Positions 36,413 to 49,595 of a stretch of 64,000 nt of DNA are shown piece after piece (position 1 is the first letter of the stretch; each line of letters starts with the position of its first letter). The position numbers and the translations under genes were made by a program. The stretch is from Pseudomonas sp. PDM16. Its GTDB lineage: Bacteria > Pseudomonadota > Gammaproteobacteria > Pseudomonadales > Pseudomonadaceae. The stretch is from assembly GCF_014851865.1 (NCBI RefSeq), contig NZ_JACVAM010000001.1, forward strand, positions 62,001 through 126,000, given 5' to 3'. A model generated the notes under the pieces. That model was not told where the DNA came from, did not search any database, and was given only the letters and a program-made list of their open reading frames with translations.

Positions 36413-39400
36413 TTATTGCGGATTGGCACGGGTGCTGGAGAGCAGCGAACCGAGGCTTGCGGCCTTCGGTTTGACCAGCCAGAACTTGCGCAGGTAATCG
36501 TCCAGGTTCTCCAGCAGGTGAGCACCCCACGGGCTGGCGGTTTCCGCCACGTACTCGGCGAGCACGCCGTGCAGGTGGCTGCGGTACGCCTCCATGGACT
36601 CATTGCTGATGCGCTGGATTTCCACCAGCTCGTGGTTGACGCGGTCGACGAAGCCGTTGTCCAGGTCCAGCACGTAGGCGAAGCCGCCGGTCATGCCGGA
36701 ACCGAAGTTGTAGCCGGTCTTGCCGAGCACGCAGACGAAGCCACCGGTCATGTATTCGCAGCAGTGGTCACCGGTACCTTCAACCACGGCATGCGAGCCG
36801 GAGTTACGTACGGCGAAACGCTCACCCGCGGTGCCAGCGGCGAACAGCTTGCCGCCAGTGGCGCCGTACAGGCAGGTGTTGCCGACGATGGCCGATTCCT
36901 GGGTCTTGAACGGGCTGCCGGCCGGCGGGGTGATCACCAGCTTGCCGCCGGTCATGCCCTTGCCGACGTAGTCGTTGGCATCGCCTTCCAGGCGCAGGTG
37001 CAGGCCGCCGGCGTTCCACACGCCGAAGCTCTGCCCGGCAGTGCCCTTGAAGCGGAAGGTGATCGGCGCGTCCTTCATGCCCTGGTTGCCGTGCTGCTTG
37101 GCGATTTCGCCGGAGACACGGGCACCGATGGAGCGGTCGCAGTTGCAGATATCCAGCTCGTACTCGCCACCGGTCTTGCCGGTGATGGCGGCCAGGGACA
37201 GCTCGACCATCTTCTCGGCCAGCAGGCCCTGGTCGAACGGCGGGTTCTTCTCGACTTCGCAGAACTGCGGCTTGTCGGCCGGGATATGGTCGCTGCCGAG
37301 TAGCGGGGTCAGATCCAGGTTGCCCTGCTTGTCGGTATCGCCCGGCAGCACGTTGAGCAGATCGGTACGACCGATCAGCTCGCCGAGGCTGCGCACGCCC
37401 AGCTTGGCCAGCCACTGGCGGGTGTCTTCGGCGACGTAGGTGAAGTAGTTCATCACCATTTCGACAGTGCCGATGAAGTGGTCCTTGCGCAGCTTGTCGT
37501 TCTGGGTGGCTACGCCGGTGGCACAGTTGTTCAGATGGCAGATGCGCAGGTATTTGCAGCCCAGGGCGACCATCGGGCCGGTGCCGAAGCCGAAGCTCTC
37601 GGCGCCGAGGATGGCGGCCTTGATCACGTCGAGGCCGGTCTTCAGACCACCATCGGTCTGCACACGGACCTTGCCGCGCAGGTCGTTACCGCGCAGGGTC
37701 TGGTGGGTTTCGGCCAGGCCGAGCTCCCACGGGCTGCCGGCGTACTTGATCGAGGTCAGCGGCGAGGCGCCGGTGCCACCGTCGTAGCCGGAGATGGTGA
37801 TCAGGTCAGCGTAGGCCTTGGCCACACCGGCGGCGATGGTGCCGACACCGGCTTCCGCCACCAGCTTGACCGAGACCAGCGCGGCCGGGTTGACCTGCTT
37901 GAGGTCGAAGATCAGCTGCGACAGGTCCTCGATCGAGTAGATGTCGTGGTGCGGCGGCGGCGAGATCAGGGTCACGCCAGGCACGGCATAGCGCAGCTTG
38001 GCGATCAGGCCGTTGACCTTGCCGCCCGGCAGCTGGCCGCCCTCACCGGGCTTGGCGCCCTGGGCCACCTTGATCTGCAGCACTTCGGCGTTGACCAGGT
38101 ACTCCGGAGTCACACCGAAGCGGCCGGTCGCAACCTGCTTGATCTTCGAGCTGCGCACGGTGCCGTAGCGGGACGGGTCTTCACCGCCCTCACCGGAGTT
38201 AGAGCGCGCGCCCAGGCGGTTCATCGCCTCGGCGATGGCCTCGTGGGCTTCCGGCGACAGGGCGCCGAGGGAGATGCCGGCGGAGTCGAAGCGCTTGAGC
38301 ACGTCGTTCAGCGGCTCGACCTCGTCCAGGCTCAGCGGCTGCTCGGCCAGCTTGAGCTGGAACAGGTCGCGCAGCATGGACACCGGACGCTGGTCGACCA
38401 GCGCGGCGTACTCCTGGTACTTCTCGTAGCTGCCCTGCTGCACGGCGGCCTGCAGGGTGTTGACCACGTCCGGGTTGTAGGCGTGGTACTCGCCGCCGTA
38501 GACGAACTTGAGCAGACCGCCCTGCTGGATGGCCTTGCGGTTGTTCCAGGCCTCGAAGGCCAGCAGCTTCTGCTCGCCTTCGATATCGATGAAGCGCGCG
38601 CCCTGGATGCGGCTGGCAACGCCACGGAAGCACACCTCGGTGACTTCGTCGGCCAGGCCGACGGCCTCGAACAACTGGGCACCACGGTAGGAGGCGATAG
38701 TGGAGATGCCCATCTTCGACAGGATCTTCAGCAGACCCTTGGAGATGCCTTTACGGTAGTACTTGAACACCTCGTAGAGGTCGCCCAGCACTTCGCCAGT
38801 GCGGATCAGGTCGCCCAGCACCTCGTAGGCGAGGAACGGGTACACGGCGGAAGCACCGAAACCGAGCAGCACGGCGAAGTGGTGCGGGTCACGGGCAGTC
38901 GCGGTCTCGACCAGGATGTTGCAGTCGCAACGCAGGCCCTTCTCGGTCAGGCGGTGGTGCACGGCGCCGGTCACCAGCGCGGCATGCGCCGGCAGCTTGC
39001 CCGGAGCGATGTGACGGTCGGAGAGCACCAGCAGCACCTTGCCGGCGCGCACGGCTTCCTCGGCCTGATCGGCCATGTTGCGTACCGCAGCCTCGAGGCC
39101 AACGGACTCGTCGTAGTTCATGTCGATGACATGACGCTCGAAGCCCGGAGTGCTCAGGTTCAGCAGCGCGCGCCACTTGGCCGGGGAGATCACCGGACTG
39201 CTCAGCATGACGCGGCTGGCGTGGGCCGGGGATTCCTCGAAGATGTTGCGCTCGGCGCCCAGGCAGACTTCCAGGGACATCACGATCGACTCGCGCAGCG
39301 GGTCGATCGGCGGGTTGGTCACCTGGGCGAACTGCTGGCGGAAGTAGTCGAACGGCGAGCGGATGCGCTGGCTCAGCACCGCCATCGGCGTGTCGTCGCC

Positions 39401-40861
39401 CATCGAACCGACCGCTTCCTGGCCCTGCTCACCGAGCGGGCGCAGCACCTGGTCACGCTCCTCGAAGGTGACCTGGAACATCTTCATGTATTGCTTGAGA
39501 CGGTCGCTGTCGTAGAACGGCGAGCCGTGGTCGCGGTCTTCCAGGCTAGCCTGGATGCGCACCGCGCCCTGACGCAGCCACTGCTTGTAGGGGTGGCGCG
39601 ACTTCAGGCGGTTGTCGATGGCATCGGTGTCCAGCACCTGGCCGGTCTCGGTGTCCACCGCGAGGATCTGGCCCGGGCCGACACGGCCCTTGGCGATCAC
39701 GTCTTCCGGCTTGTAGTCCCACACGCCGATTTCCGACGCCAGGGTGATGTAGCCGTTCTTGGTGGTGACCCAGCGCGCCGGGCGCAGGCCGTTACGGTCG
39801 AGCAGGCAGACGGCATGGCGACCGTCGGTCAGCACCACGCCGGCAGGGCCGTCCCACGGCTCCATGTGCATGGAGTTGTACTCGTAGAACGCGCGCAGGT
39901 CGGCGTCCATGGTCTCGACGTTCTGCCAGGCCGGCGGAATGATCATGCGCACGCCGCGGAACAGGTCGATGCCACCGGTGACCATCAGCTCGAGCATGTT
40001 GTCCATGCTCGAGGAGTCGGAGCCGACACGGTTGACCAGCGGGCCCAGCTCTTCCAGATCGGGGATCTGGTCATTGGCGAACTTCAAGCGACGGGCCAGG
40101 GCCCAGTTGCGGTTGCCGGTGATGGTGTTGATCTCGCCGTTGTGGGCGAGGAAGCGGAATGGCTGCGCCAGCGGCCACTTCGGCAGGGTGTTGGTCGAGA
40201 AGCGCTGGTGGAACACGCAGATCGCGGTCTGCAGGCGCTCGTCGCCGAGGTCCGGATAGAACTGCTGCAGGTCCGCCGGCATCATCAGGCCTTTATAGAT
40301 GATGGTCTTCGGCGAGAAGCTGCAGATGTAGTGGTCGGTGTCGGCGGCATTGGCTACCGAGGAGCGACGACGGGCGCTGAACAGCTTGATGGCGAACTGC
40401 TGGTCATCCAGGCCTTCACCACCGATGAACACCTGCTCGATCTGCGGCAGGCGCTCCAGGGCCAGGCGGCCGAGCACGCTGGTGTCGATCGGCACCTTGC
40501 GCCAGCCGATCAGCTGCAGGCCGGCGGCCTCGATTTCGCGATTCATGTTGGCGCGGGCGGCCTCGGCCTTGGCCGAGTCCTGATTGAAGAAGACCATGCC
40601 CACCGCATATTGCTGCGGCAGGTCACTGCCGAACTGCTCCTTGGCGACTGCGCGCAGGAACAGATCGGGCTTCTGGATCAGCAGACCACAACCGTCACCG
40701 GTCTTACCGTCGGCGTTGATACCACCGCGGTGGGTCATACAGGTCAGGGCTTCAATCGCAGTATTCAGCAAATGATGGCTCGCCTCGCCCTGCATATGGG
40801 CGATCAAACCGAAGCCGCAGTTATCCTTGAACTGATCAGGATGGTATAGACCTGCTTTCAT
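36413..40861 (-). CDS. gltB: Glutamate synthase (NADPH) large subunit GltB
   Basis: A 1482-residue protein. The N-terminal class II glutaminase domain follows a short propeptide: [18 protein letters not shown], with Cys15 as the new N-terminal nucleophile. The FMN-binding synthase domain carries the 3Fe-4S cluster cysteines ([15 protein letters not shown]) and the C-terminal GXGXG domain follows (about 1230-1480). The frame is open 33 bases further upstream, but ATG 40861 has GAGAG upstream and gives the known GltB start. Paired with gltD. Confidence 0.96.
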   Translation of the reverse strand: MKAGLYHPDQFKDNCGFGLIAHMQGEASHHLLNTAIEALTCMTHRGGINADGKTGDGCGLLIQKPDLFLRAVAKEQFGSDLPQQYAVGMVFFNQDSAKAEAARANMNREIEAAGLQLIGWRKVPIDTSVLGRLALERLPQIEQVFIGGEGLDDQQFAIKLFSARRRSSVANAADTDHYICSFSPKTIIYKGLMMPADLQQFYPDLGDERLQTAICVFHQRFSTNTLPKWPLAQPFRFLAHNGEINTITGNRNWALARRLKFANDQIPDLEELGPLVNRVGSDSSSMDNMLELMVTGGIDLFRGVRMIIPPAWQNVETMDADLRAFYEYNSMHMEPWDGPAGVVLTDGRHAVCLLDRNGLRPARWVTTKNGYITLASEIGVWDYKPEDVIAKGRVGPGQILAVDTETGQVLDTDAIDNRLKSRHPYKQWLRQGAVRIQASLEDRDHGSPFYDSDRLKQYMKMFQVTFEERDQVLRPLGEQGQEAVGSMGDDTPMAVLSQRIRSPFDYFRQQFAQVTNPPIDPLRESIVMSLEVCLGAERNIFEESPAHASRVMLSSPVISPAKWRALLNLSTPGFERHVIDMNYDESVGLEAAVRNMADQAEEAVRAGKVLLVLSDRHIAPGKLPAHAALVTGAVHHRLTEKGLRCDCNILVETATARDPHHFAVLLGFGASAVYPFLAYEVLGDLIRTGEVLGDLYEVFKYYRKGISKGLLKILSKMGISTIASYRGAQLFEAVGLADEVTEVCFRGVASRIQGARFIDIEGEQKLLAFEAWNNRKAIQQGGLLKFVYGGEYHAYNPDVVNTLQAAVQQGSYEKYQEYAALVDQRPVSMLRDLFQLKLAEQPLSLDEVEPLNDVLKRFDSAGISLGALSPEAHEAIAEAMNRLGARSNSGEGGEDPSRYGTVRSSKIKQVATGRFGVTPEYLVNAEVLQIKVAQGAKPGEGGQLPGGKVNGLIAKLRYAVPGVTLISPPPHHDIYSIEDLSQLIFDLKQVNPAALVSVKLVAEAGVGTIAAGVAKAYADLITISGYDGGTGASPLTSIKYAGSPWELGLAETHQTLRGNDLRGKVRVQTDGGLKTGLDVIKAAILGAESFGFGTGPMVALGCKYLRICHLNNCATGVATQNDKLRKDHFIGTVEMVMNYFTYVAEDTRQWLAKLGVRSLGELIGRTDLLNVLPGDTDKQGNLDLTPLLGSDHIPADKPQFCEVEKNPPFDQGLLAEKMVELSLAAITGKTGGEYELDICNCDRSIGARVSGEIAKQHGNQGMKDAPITFRFKGTAGQSFGVWNAGGLHLRLEGDANDYVGKGMTGGKLVITPPAGSPFKTQESAIVGNTCLYGATGGKLFAAGTAGERFAVRNSGSHAVVEGTGDHCCEYMTGGFVCVLGKTGYNFGSGMTGGFAYVLDLDNGFVDRVNHELVEIQRISNESMEAYRSHLHGVLAEYVAETASPWGAHLLENLDDYLRKFWLVKPKAASLGSLLSSTRANPQ

Positions 40862-40970
40862 AGACACTCTCACCAGGCTGCCTCTAATGGGCAAATTGCT
40901 TTCTAATTCATCGACCTAGCTGCCGACCGCGCAGGGAAACACCCCAGCTTGGCGCAGGCAAAGGGGGGTC

Positions 40971-41016
40971 ATTGTACATAGCCACCTAGGTCGTCACAAA
41001 TCTTCGATGACGACCT
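40971..41016 (-). promoter_or_regulatory. gltB promoter with overlapping inverted-repeat operator
   Basis: On the minus strand TTGTGA (40994-40999), 17 bases, TACAAT (40971-40976): a good sigma-70 promoter. AGGTCGTCA/TGACGACCT (40988-40996 and 41008-41016) forms a perfect 9-bp inverted repeat with an 11-base spacer that covers the -35 box, as expected of a repressor or activator site. The start would be near 40964, giving a leader of about 100 bases. Confidence 0.55.
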
Positions 41017-41047
41017 GATGAAACCTTCTGTCGCTTGCGCGAAAGGC

Positions 41048-41084
41048 GATGACCGAAAGGCCGTGCTAGCACCAATCGGTCATC
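41048..41084 (-). terminator. Possible terminator after the damX-like gene
   Basis: GATGACCGA and TCGGTCATC form a perfect 9-bp stem around 19 bases, about 25 bases after the stop at 41109. The loop is large and the T-run short (CGCCTTTCG), so it is a weak candidate. Confidence 0.35.
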
Positions 41085-41108
41085 AAATGAAAGGCAATTC
41101 ACGGGCCA

Positions 41109-42761
41109 TCAGCGAGCCCGCACTGCCTCCTGCTGGATGCTGGCGAAGCTGCGCGGCCAGGGCTTGCCGGCCTGCACGCTGGCCGGCAGCGATTTGATCG
41201 CGGCCTGCGCCGCCGCACGACTGGAGAACTGCCCGTAGGTCACCACGTAGAGTGCCTGCCCTTGGTGCAGTTTCTTGAAATAGCGGTACTCGCCGCCATT
41301 CTTGCCGACGAACGCCTTGGCACTGCTCTCCGAGCGGGTGCCCAGGATTTGCAGGGCATAGTTGCCGGCCGGACGGCTGGCATACCACTCCGCACCCGGC
41401 ACAGGCGCGGCACTAGCAACGGTCGGCGCCGCACTAGCCGTCGGCGCAGCTGGCTTGGCAGGAGCCGGCTTCGGCGCCTGAGCAACAGGTGCCTGGACCG
41501 GCTTGGCGCTAGCGACAGGTGCAGGCTTCGCCGGAGTCGGAGTCGGAGTCGGAGTCGGAGTCGGCACGATTGGCTGGGCGACCGGACCGCTGGCAACGGT
41601 CGGCACCACCGGCACCGCGACAGGTACCGGAGTAACCACCGGCGCTGGCGGCGTGGCAGCCGATGCCGGCGCTTGCGCGCCAGCGGAACCAGCCTCGTCA
41701 CCCTCATCCATGCCAGAGGCCTGGGCCAGCGGCTCACGAATCACCGGCTGAGCCTCGCCCACCAGCGGCAACGGCAACGGCTGGCTGGCACCATTGAACT
41801 CGACAGAGGCCCCCGGGGACGGCGCAGGAGCGGCCGGATTATCCGCAACCGGAGGCGCTGTTTGTGGCACCAACTCGACAGGAGATTCAGTCACCATTGG
41901 CGGGGTACTCTCCGTACGCCCCTGCATCAGCCAGGCCGCACCCAGCGCGACAGCCACCACAGCCGCTGCCAGAACGTGCTTTTTGGGCAGGCCCACACCA
42001 GACGTCCTTCCACCCGAAGCACGACTCGCCAACATCGCCTCGACCAACACCTCACGTGCCGCCAAATTGATCGTCCCCGGCCAGCCGCCAGAGCTCAGAT
42101 GAATGTCGGTGATCTGGTCGTCGCTCAACAGATCTATACCCTGTCCTGCACCATCGAGGCGCTGGGCCAGGTATTCGCGAGTCTCATCTTCGCTGTAGGG
42201 CAGCAGCTCGACGGCGTGGAAGCGCTCCTCGCCATCAGCCATCAATTCGAGCCGAGACAAAATATCGTTCTCGGCGAACAGGAAGACATGAGGGCGACCA
42301 TCGGCATTGCCGGCCGCTAACGTGAACAACGCCTCCAATGCTGCATCAGCCAACTGTTCAGCATCATCGATCAGCAGGTAGACCTCTTGCCCGGTCAAGG
42401 CCAGCTGCGCAACCTGAGCCAGGATGCTGCGCACATCCATCTGCTGCATACCCAAGCCCTGAGCAACCTGGCGCAGCACACCAGCAACATCTCCCGCGCC
42501 GCGGGCGGAGACCACCACGGATTGCACAGCCTGCTTGTTGGTACTGGCCACCAGCGCCTGACGCAACAGCGTCTTGCCACTACCTTGCGGCCCGGTCACG
42601 ACCAGAAGCAGCTGGCTGTATCGAGCCAGATGGTGAAGCTGCCCCAGCACAGGCTTACGCTGCGCCGGAAAGAAACGGAATCCCGGAACCCGCGCAGCAA
42701 AGGGGTCATGACTGAACTGGTAGTGCGCGAGGAAGGCCTCGTCGGCATGCAAACTGGTCAT
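41109..42761 (-). CDS. AAA ATPase with transmembrane and SPOR domains (DamX-like)
   Basis: A 550-residue inner-membrane protein. Residues 1-250 are an ExeA/AAA-like ATPase with Walker A GPQGSGKT (57-64) and Walker B VYLLIDDAEQL (127-137). A single membrane helix (262-279) precedes about 190 residues rich in Pro, Ala and Val with a PTPTPTPTPTPA run, and a C-terminal SPOR domain (about 468-545; YALQILGTRSESSAKAF), which binds denuded septal peptidoglycan. The gene follows aroB as damX does in E. coli, and a role at the division site is likely. 9 bases after aroB. Confidence 0.85.
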   Translation of the reverse strand: MTSLHADEAFLAHYQFSHDPFAARVPGFRFFPAQRKPVLGQLHHLARYSQLLLVVTGPQGSGKTLLRQALVASTNKQAVQSVVVSARGAGDVAGVLRQVAQGLGMQQMDVRSILAQVAQLALTGQEVYLLIDDAEQLADAALEALFTLAAGNADGRPHVFLFAENDILSRLELMADGEERFHAVELLPYSEDETREYLAQRLDGAGQGIDLLSDDQITDIHLSSGGWPGTINLAAREVLVEAMLASRASGGRTSGVGLPKKHVLAAAVVAVALGAAWLMQGRTESTPPMVTESPVELVPQTAPPVADNPAAPAPSPGASVEFNGASQPLPLPLVGEAQPVIREPLAQASGMDEGDEAGSAGAQAPASAATPPAPVVTPVPVAVPVVPTVASGPVAQPIVPTPTPTPTPTPAKPAPVASAKPVQAPVAQAPKPAPAKPAAPTASAAPTVASAAPVPGAEWYASRPAGNYALQILGTRSESSAKAFVGKNGGEYRYFKKLHQGQALYVVTYGQFSSRAAAQAAIKSLPASVQAGKPWPRSFASIQQEAVRAR

Positions 42762-42770
42762 GTAACTCTC

Positions 42771-43874
42771 TTAATCTCCAAGCTGAGCCAGCAGCACGCG
42801 ATAATCGGCGCGCAGGGTGGCATCAAGAACTTCCCGCGGGAAGTCGTCGGTAATAACTGCCTCGCCGAGCTGGCGCAGCAACACCAGGCGCAGGCGGCCA
42901 TCCAGGACCTTCTTGTCAACAGCCATGTGCTCGAGAAAATCCTCAGGCGTCATCTCGTCCGGCGGCATTACAGGCAAGCCGGCTCGCAGGAGCAGACGAA
43001 TGCCCCGATCGCGATCCGCCCCCGAAATCCAGCCCAGCCGCGAAGACATCTCCAGCGCCATGACGGTACCGGCGGATACCGCCTCACCGTGCAGCCATTC
43101 GCCATATCCCATATGGGTCTCGACTGCATGGCCGAAGGTATGACCGAGGTTGAGGATCGCACGCAATCCGGACTCGCGCTCGTCTGCGCCGACCACGCGA
43201 GCCTTTGCAGCACAGGAGCGCTCGATAGCCTGAATCAAGACATCCGGCTTCAAATCGCGCAGCTCGTCGATATGCTCCTCCAGCCAACCTAGAAACTCGA
43301 GATCACAGATAAGTCCGTACTTGATCACCTCGGCTAACCCAGCCGACAGCTCTCGCGGCGGCAGGGTATTGAGCACCGACGTATCAATGACAACCGCATT
43401 GGGCTGGTAGAAAGCTCCTACCATGTTCTTCCCAAGCGGATGGTTGATGCCTGTCTTGCCGCCCACGGACGAGTCCACCTGAGACAACAGAGTGGTCGGC
43501 ACCTGAATGAAATCGACACCACGCTGGTAACAGGCTGCCGCGAAGCCGGCCATATCTCCAACTACACCACCGCCCAAGGCGATGACCGTAGTCTTGCGAT
43601 CATGGCGAGCACGCAGCAATCCATCAAAGATCAGTTGCAGGGTTTCCCAGTTCTTGAAGCTCTCGCCATCTGGCAACACCACAATTGCAATATCCTGCCC
43701 TGCAAGGCTCTCTCGCAGCGCATCGAGATACAGGGGAGCGACCGTCTCATTGGTGACGATAGCCACCTGGCGCCCGGCAAGATGGGGCTTGAATAGATCC
43801 GCGCGAGAAAGTAGCCCACCACCGATATAGATGGGATAGCTGCGGTCACCGAGATCGACAGTAAGAGTCTGCAT
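42771..43874 (-). CDS. aroB: 3-dehydroquinate synthase AroB
   Basis: A 367-residue NAD-dependent enzyme converting DAHP to 3-dehydroquinate in the shikimate pathway. The NAD motif [15 protein letters not shown] (about 99-113), the active-site [19 protein letters not shown] and metal ligands in [11 protein letters not shown] and [12 protein letters not shown] are all present. The ATG at 43874 gives MQTLTVDLG, the family start; an upstream ATG (43898) is less likely. Cotranscribed with aroK. Confidence 0.96.
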   Translation of the reverse strand: MQTLTVDLGDRSYPIYIGGGLLSRADLFKPHLAGRQVAIVTNETVAPLYLDALRESLAGQDIAIVVLPDGESFKNWETLQLIFDGLLRARHDRKTTVIALGGGVVGDMAGFAAACYQRGVDFIQVPTTLLSQVDSSVGGKTGINHPLGKNMVGAFYQPNAVVIDTSVLNTLPPRELSAGLAEVIKYGLICDLEFLGWLEEHIDELRDLKPDVLIQAIERSCAAKARVVGADERESGLRAILNLGHTFGHAVETHMGYGEWLHGEAVSAGTVMALEMSSRLGWISGADRDRGIRLLLRAGLPVMPPDEMTPEDFLEHMAVDKKVLDGRLRLVLLRQLGEAVITDDFPREVLDATLRADYRVLLAQLGD

Positions 43875-43924
43875 GAAGCCCCCGAACGGAAAGGGCACTA
43901 GGATAACGCAGATGAGTGCGCTCT

Positions 43925-44443
43925 TTAACGGGGAGGTAAAACACTGAGGTGATCGATGATCTCCTGCACCACCAGGCGCGGAGGGCGCTCATCCGTCTCG
44001 ATGATCACATCAGCAATTTCCCGATAGAGCGGGTCGCGAATCTCCATCAGATTGCGCAAGACCTTGCCCGGCTCAGCATTGCGCAAGAGAGGCCGGTTTC
44101 TGTCGCGAGAGGTGCGCTCCAGCTGCTGCTCCACCGAGGCATGCAGGTAGACAACTCGCCCACCTGCTCGCAGCGCCTGCCGGTTTTCAGGCTTAAGAAC
44201 AACACCCCCACCGGTGGCGATCACCACTCCACCAAGCTCACAGAGCTCCGCAATCATCGACTGTTCGCGCTCGCGAAAGCCCTGCTCACCCTCCACATCA
44301 AAGATCCATGGGATATCGGCACCTGTACGCTGCTCGATTTCCTTGTCCGAATCCTTGAAGTGCAACTTCAGCTCTTTCGCTAACAGACGCCCGATGGTGC
44401 TCTTACCAGCGCCCATCGGGCCTACCAGAATTACGCTCTGCAC
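43925..44443 (-). CDS. aroK: Shikimate kinase AroK
   Basis: A 172-residue kinase phosphorylating shikimate at O3. Walker A is GPMGAGKST (8-16); [18 protein letters not shown] binds shikimate (Asp34 region) and [13 protein letters not shown] follows. RDRNRPLL is the lid. The gene starts 2 bases after the pilQ stop and precedes aroB by 50 bases, the conserved pilQ-aroK-aroB order of gammaproteobacteria. Confidence 0.95.
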   Translation of the reverse strand: MQSVILVGPMGAGKSTIGRLLAKELKLHFKDSDKEIEQRTGADIPWIFDVEGEQGFREREQSMIAELCELGGVVIATGGGVVLKPENRQALRAGGRVVYLHASVEQQLERTSRDRNRPLLRNAEPGKVLRNLMEIRDPLYREIADVIIETDERPPRLVVQEIIDHLSVLPPR

Positions 44444-44445
44444 TA

Positions 44446-46578
44446 TTAGTTGCTTACCGCAATGGCCTGGTTGTTCATGATACGCGGAGTGATGAACACC
44501 AGTAGCTCATTTTTGGTGTCGGTCACAATATCTCGACGGAAGAGGCGCCCCAGATACGGAACGTCACCCAAGAAAGGCACTTTTTCCACCGATTTATTCT
44601 GAGTATTCGAGAACACACCACCAATAACAATCGTCTCTCCATCATTAACCAGAACCTTAGCATTCACCTCATTCTTGTTAATAGGCGGAACACCTCCTAC
44701 TTGCCGACCAAAGTCAGCCTCATCCTTATTAACCTTTACCTCCATGATAATCCTGTTATCAGGCGTTATCTGAGGGGTCACCTCAAGAGACAAGGCAGCC
44801 TCTTTGAATGAAACCGTAGTGGCACCACTGGAACTGGCTTCCTGATAGGGAACTTCTGTGCCCTTCAGAATCTTTGCAGTCTCTTTGTCTGCGGTGACAA
44901 CCTTGGGCTGGGAGATAACCTCGCCATTCCCGGTACGCTCCATTGCCGAGAGCTGCAAGTCCAATATCGCGTTATTTGTGACGAGGCCGATACCTATACC
45001 CGATGTCGCATCGGGAACGCCCATATCTACAAATGGCACAGGGTAGTTATCCCTAGTAGGCAGGGTACATTTCGCCGCGAATGGACCGCAGCTGGAGCCC
45101 TCCTCATCCTCCACACCGGTAGCACCATCTTTACCATACGCATGCCATTTGCCGCCGATAGCCCCCCCCCAACGAACACCAAGCTTCTTGTCGTAATTTA
45201 CGCCAGCCTCGACAATTCTCGCCTCAATCATGACCTGACGAACGGGAATATCCAGCTGAGCAACTATGCGACGGAGCTCATCCAACTTGTCCTGAGTCTG
45301 ATAAGCAATGATGCTGTTAGTACGATCATCTACCGTAACGGTACCACGATCACTGCTACCCCCCTCGGTTGCAGCTACAGATTGAAACAGCTTCGCAATA
45401 TCGGATGCCTTTGCATAATTGACCTGAATCAACTCTCGCCGCAACGGGGCTAGCTCAGCAATTTGCTTGCTCGCCTCGAGCTCCTGCCGCTCACGAGCTG
45501 CAATCTCATCTGCCGGAGCAATCAATAGAACGTTACCTACTTTTCGCTTATCAAGGCCTCGAGTTTTCAAAACAAGATCTAACGCTTGATCCCAAGGCAC
45601 ATTCTGAAGTCGAAGGGTGATATTACCCTCGACTGTATCGCTAGCCACCAAATTCAAATCAGTAAAGTCTGCAATCAACTGCAGGACAGACCTAACGTCA
45701 ATATCTTGGAAATTTAGAGACAACTTCTCGCCAGTGTAAGCAAAACGCTCAGCCTTTCGCTTCTCCAAGTCATCCTGGGTTAGCGGTTTAACGCTAACAG
45801 TTAGCTTTCCATCAGCCTGGAAAGCCAAATAATCATAAAAACCAGTAGGCTCAATCGAAATATTAACAACACCACTGGATTCGGATGCACTGACAAACTG
45901 AACCGGCGTGGCGAAATCCTTAACATCTAGTTTGACGCGTAGATTTTCCGGCAGTTGAGCCTTGGCAAACTTAAGATTAATCTTGCCGCCCTGCTCCTGG
46001 ATATCCGCATTAAGCGACGGATCGGACAGGTCGATAACGATATTACCCTCCCCTTGCTCCCCGCGCTGGAAATCCAAACCTGTAATAGCCCGCCCCGCAG
46101 CAGCAACGCTCTTCACAGGAGCACCAGTAGCAACGGGCACTGCCGAAGCAGAGCGAAGCGCCGAATCACCAACAACCAGATACAGATTATTCCCTTCAGC
46201 ACGAGTGCTATAGGGCACAAGCGTCGTGAGATTGACAATAAGTCGAGTACGATCTTTCGCCTCAACAACAGTGACACTGCGAGCATTGCCAACACCCAGC
46301 TCACGACTCTTCTGCCCGAGCTTGCTGGAAACACCAGGCAAATCCAGCGCTATACGCGCAGGCTGTTCTATTGTATATCCTCGAGGATTAGATACAGGCT
46401 GATCGAAGGACAACTTCAGTTCAACCTTGTCTCCCGGCAGAGCTGCGACGTCGATCTTCTGAAGATCCGCAGCCATAAGCACAGGCGCAAAAGTTGCAAG
46501 AATAAGCGCCCCGGCAAGGCGAGATAGATAGCTGGTCATTGGCATGTTCCGTTCGACAGATCCAATATTATTCTTCAT
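44446..46578 (-). CDS. pilQ: Type IV pilus secretin PilQ
   Basis: Outer-membrane secretin through which the type IV pilus is extruded (710 residues if started at 46578). After the signal peptide come two AMIN domains, the N0/N1 domains ([25 protein letters not shown]), and the secretin core with [20 protein letters not shown] and [16 protein letters not shown]. Starts at 46578, 46545 or 46539 are possible; 46578 has GGGG upstream and is 13 bases from pilP, while 46539 (MTSYLSRL) matches the known PilQ N-terminus better. The gene is markedly AT-rich for this genome. Confidence 0.93.
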   Translation of the reverse strand: MKNNIGSVERNMPMTSYLSRLAGALILATFAPVLMAADLQKIDVAALPGDKVELKLSFDQPVSNPRGYTIEQPARIALDLPGVSSKLGQKSRELGVGNARSVTVVEAKDRTRLIVNLTTLVPYSTRAEGNNLYLVVGDSALRSASAVPVATGAPVKSVAAAGRAITGLDFQRGEQGEGNIVIDLSDPSLNADIQEQGGKINLKFAKAQLPENLRVKLDVKDFATPVQFVSASESSGVVNISIEPTGFYDYLAFQADGKLTVSVKPLTQDDLEKRKAERFAYTGEKLSLNFQDIDVRSVLQLIADFTDLNLVASDTVEGNITLRLQNVPWDQALDLVLKTRGLDKRKVGNVLLIAPADEIAARERQELEASKQIAELAPLRRELIQVNYAKASDIAKLFQSVAATEGGSSDRGTVTVDDRTNSIIAYQTQDKLDELRRIVAQLDIPVRQVMIEARIVEAGVNYDKKLGVRWGGAIGGKWHAYGKDGATGVEDEEGSSCGPFAAKCTLPTRDNYPVPFVDMGVPDATSGIGIGLVTNNAILDLQLSAMERTGNGEVISQPKVVTADKETAKILKGTEVPYQEASSSGATTVSFKEAALSLEVTPQITPDNRIIMEVKVNKDEADFGRQVGGVPPINKNEVNAKVLVNDGETIVIGGVFSNTQNKSVEKVPFLGDVPYLGRLFRRDIVTDTKNELLVFITPRIMNNQAIAVSN

Positions 46579-46591
46579 ACAAACCCCGCGA

Positions 46592-47116
46592 CTAAGTGCG
46601 CTCTTTAAGAGTTATACTTCGAGGACGCTCTAACCAGCCACCTTCGCCATCGGGGACAATCTCCAAAACGCTGATCACAGCTTCGTCAATCGCAGTCACT
46701 CGCCCGTGATTACGCCCGAGGTAATCTCCAACCTTTACTCGATGCACCCCACCAGCTCCACGAACCAAAGCATAAACCCCCCCATCTTTGGCAAGCGTTC
46801 CGACCATCTCAAAGACTTCAATATTGAAGCCTTCCAAGAACTGCCGAACTCGAGTCTCATCCGGCTTTACATCTCGAGAACCTTTAGAGGATGCAGTGAC
46901 GTCAACTTTAATCGGCGGTTGAAACGGGCTACGAAGCCCAGCTGCCGAATATGTAAACGCCTCGTACGGAACGAACTTTGGCAAAGGCTCAATCGCCCCC
47001 TTAGGGCGCGCCCTAACCTCATCCATAAAGGCTTGCAGATCCGAAAAATCCCCACCACCACAACCACCAAGCACAAAAGCCACAAAAACCACATATGAAA
47101 AGCGGGAAGCTTTCAT
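46592..47116 (-). CDS. pilP: Type IV pilus lipoprotein PilP
   Basis: A 174-residue inner-membrane lipoprotein connecting PilNO to PilQ. The lipobox is VLGGC with Cys19, followed by Gly. The C-terminal beta-domain contains MVGTLAKDGGVYALVRG and VKVGDYLGRNHGRVTAI, conserved in PilP. The pattern of A/T-rich codons is shared with pilN, pilO and pilQ. Its start overlaps the pilO stop by 4 bases. Confidence 0.92.
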   Translation of the reverse strand: MKASRFSYVVFVAFVLGGCGGGDFSDLQAFMDEVRARPKGAIEPLPKFVPYEAFTYSAAGLRSPFQPPIKVDVTASSKGSRDVKPDETRVRQFLEGFNIEVFEMVGTLAKDGGVYALVRGAGGVHRVKVGDYLGRNHGRVTAIDEAVISVLEIVPDGEGGWLERPRSITLKERT

Positions 47117-47745
47117 TTACCGACCCCCTCTTCATTATAACGATACGTTTTTGCCAACACGCTCATTCGCAACTTGCTGCTGCCACCAGCATCTTCTTTC
47201 TTAGGTAACTCAACATGGAAATCATGCAGAGTCACAATCCTCGGCAAGCTAGCAACACCGCTGACAAAGGTGGCTAGATCATGGTAGCCACCAACAACAA
47301 CTATCTGGATCGGCAGCTCTATATAAAACTGCTGAGCAACCTCAGGCTGCAGTTTTATTTCTTCGAACTCCAAGCCACTACCCAAGCCGGTCCTGGTAAT
47401 ATCTTCCAACAACCCCGGGACCTCAGTATCACCTGGCAACTGACGCAACAAAGCCCCGAACGACTCTTCCATCTCCTTCATTTGAGATTTATAAACGTCC
47501 AGATTGGCAGCTTGAAATGCTTTTGCAGAAAACTGCTCTTTCAGCGTCTGCTCAGTTGCCCGATTTTGGTCAAGAGTTGACTGGAGGTCTTTAAGATAGA
47601 AATTGTACCCCAGCGCTAGCGCTGCAATCAGAGCAAGCACACAAGCTATGACTTTTACAACAGGAGGCCACGAACCAAGGTTATTAAGGTCTAGCTCGGA
47701 TATATCTACCCGCTTAAGGGAATTCAGAGATTCTGCAACACTCAT
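47113..47745 (-). CDS. pilO: Type IV pilus assembly protein PilO
   Basis: A 210-residue inner-membrane protein. Topology: cytoplasmic N-terminus (about 28 residues), a membrane helix (VVKVIACVLALIAALALGYNF), a coiled coil (about 55-95) and a ferredoxin-like periplasmic domain ending in FHVELPKKEDAGGSSKLRMSVLAKTYRY. It forms heterodimers with PilN. Its stop overlaps the pilP start and its start overlaps the pilN stop by 4 bases. Confidence 0.92.
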   Translation of the reverse strand: MSVAESLNSLKRVDISELDLNNLGSWPPVVKVIACVLALIAALALGYNFYLKDLQSTLDQNRATEQTLKEQFSAKAFQAANLDVYKSQMKEMEESFGALLRQLPGDTEVPGLLEDITRTGLGSGLEFEEIKLQPEVAQQFYIELPIQIVVVGGYHDLATFVSGVASLPRIVTLHDFHVELPKKEDAGGSSKLRMSVLAKTYRYNEEGVGK

Positions 47746-48346
47746 GGCTTCTGACCACCGTTAATAGATGCTACAGGGCTTCCAGGCTCCCCAGCTGCGA
47801 CTCCCGGCTGAGTTTGTTGCACCGTCAACTGGAAGGTGTTCGCCTGATCAACTGCACCGGCAGTTGTTGCCTTGACCTCGGTAAGATTGGGAGCCGTAAA
47901 CCAATCAGAAGCATCCAGATTTCGCATAAGACTCGAAACCCTGTTATTGGACTCCGCAGCCCCGACAATCAAAATACTACTTCCAGTTCTTTTCAGATCT
48001 GTAAAATAAACACCATCCGGCAAGGTACGAACCAACTGATCGAAAATCCGACCTATAATTGGACGATTGCCTTGAAGATCCTGGATAATTTTCATTCGTT
48101 CAAGAAGCAATTGGCGACGCTGCTTGAGCTCACTAATTTCCTGAATACGCGCATCCAGAACTGCAATCTCTTTTTTAATGAACTCATTGCGGGCGTTTTG
48201 CTGATCAATCGCCTGGTGAAGATATTGCCCCCCCAGAAACACCAAACCGCCAGCAACAATTAATGTCCCAAGGATTGTGGCAACGAACCGCTGCTTGCGC
48301 TCCTCTCGCAGCTGCTCACGCCATGGGAGTAGGTTAATTTGCGCCA

Positions 48347-48347
<1 letters not shown>
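47742..48347 (-). CDS. pilN: Type IV pilus assembly protein PilN
   Basis: A 201-residue inner-membrane protein. The cytoplasmic N-terminus INLLPWREQLREERKQ is the conserved PilN segment that binds PilM; the membrane helix (FVATILGTLIVAGGLVFLGG) is followed by a coiled coil and a periplasmic domain. Partner of PilO. The start overlaps the pilM stop by one base (TGATG). Confidence 0.93.

Positions 48348-49595
<1,248 letters not shown>

Noticed and set aside
37478..40849. Plus-strand open frame of 1123 codons opposite gltB
   Set aside because: The true gene is gltB on the minus strand; the opposite translation has no recognizable domain.
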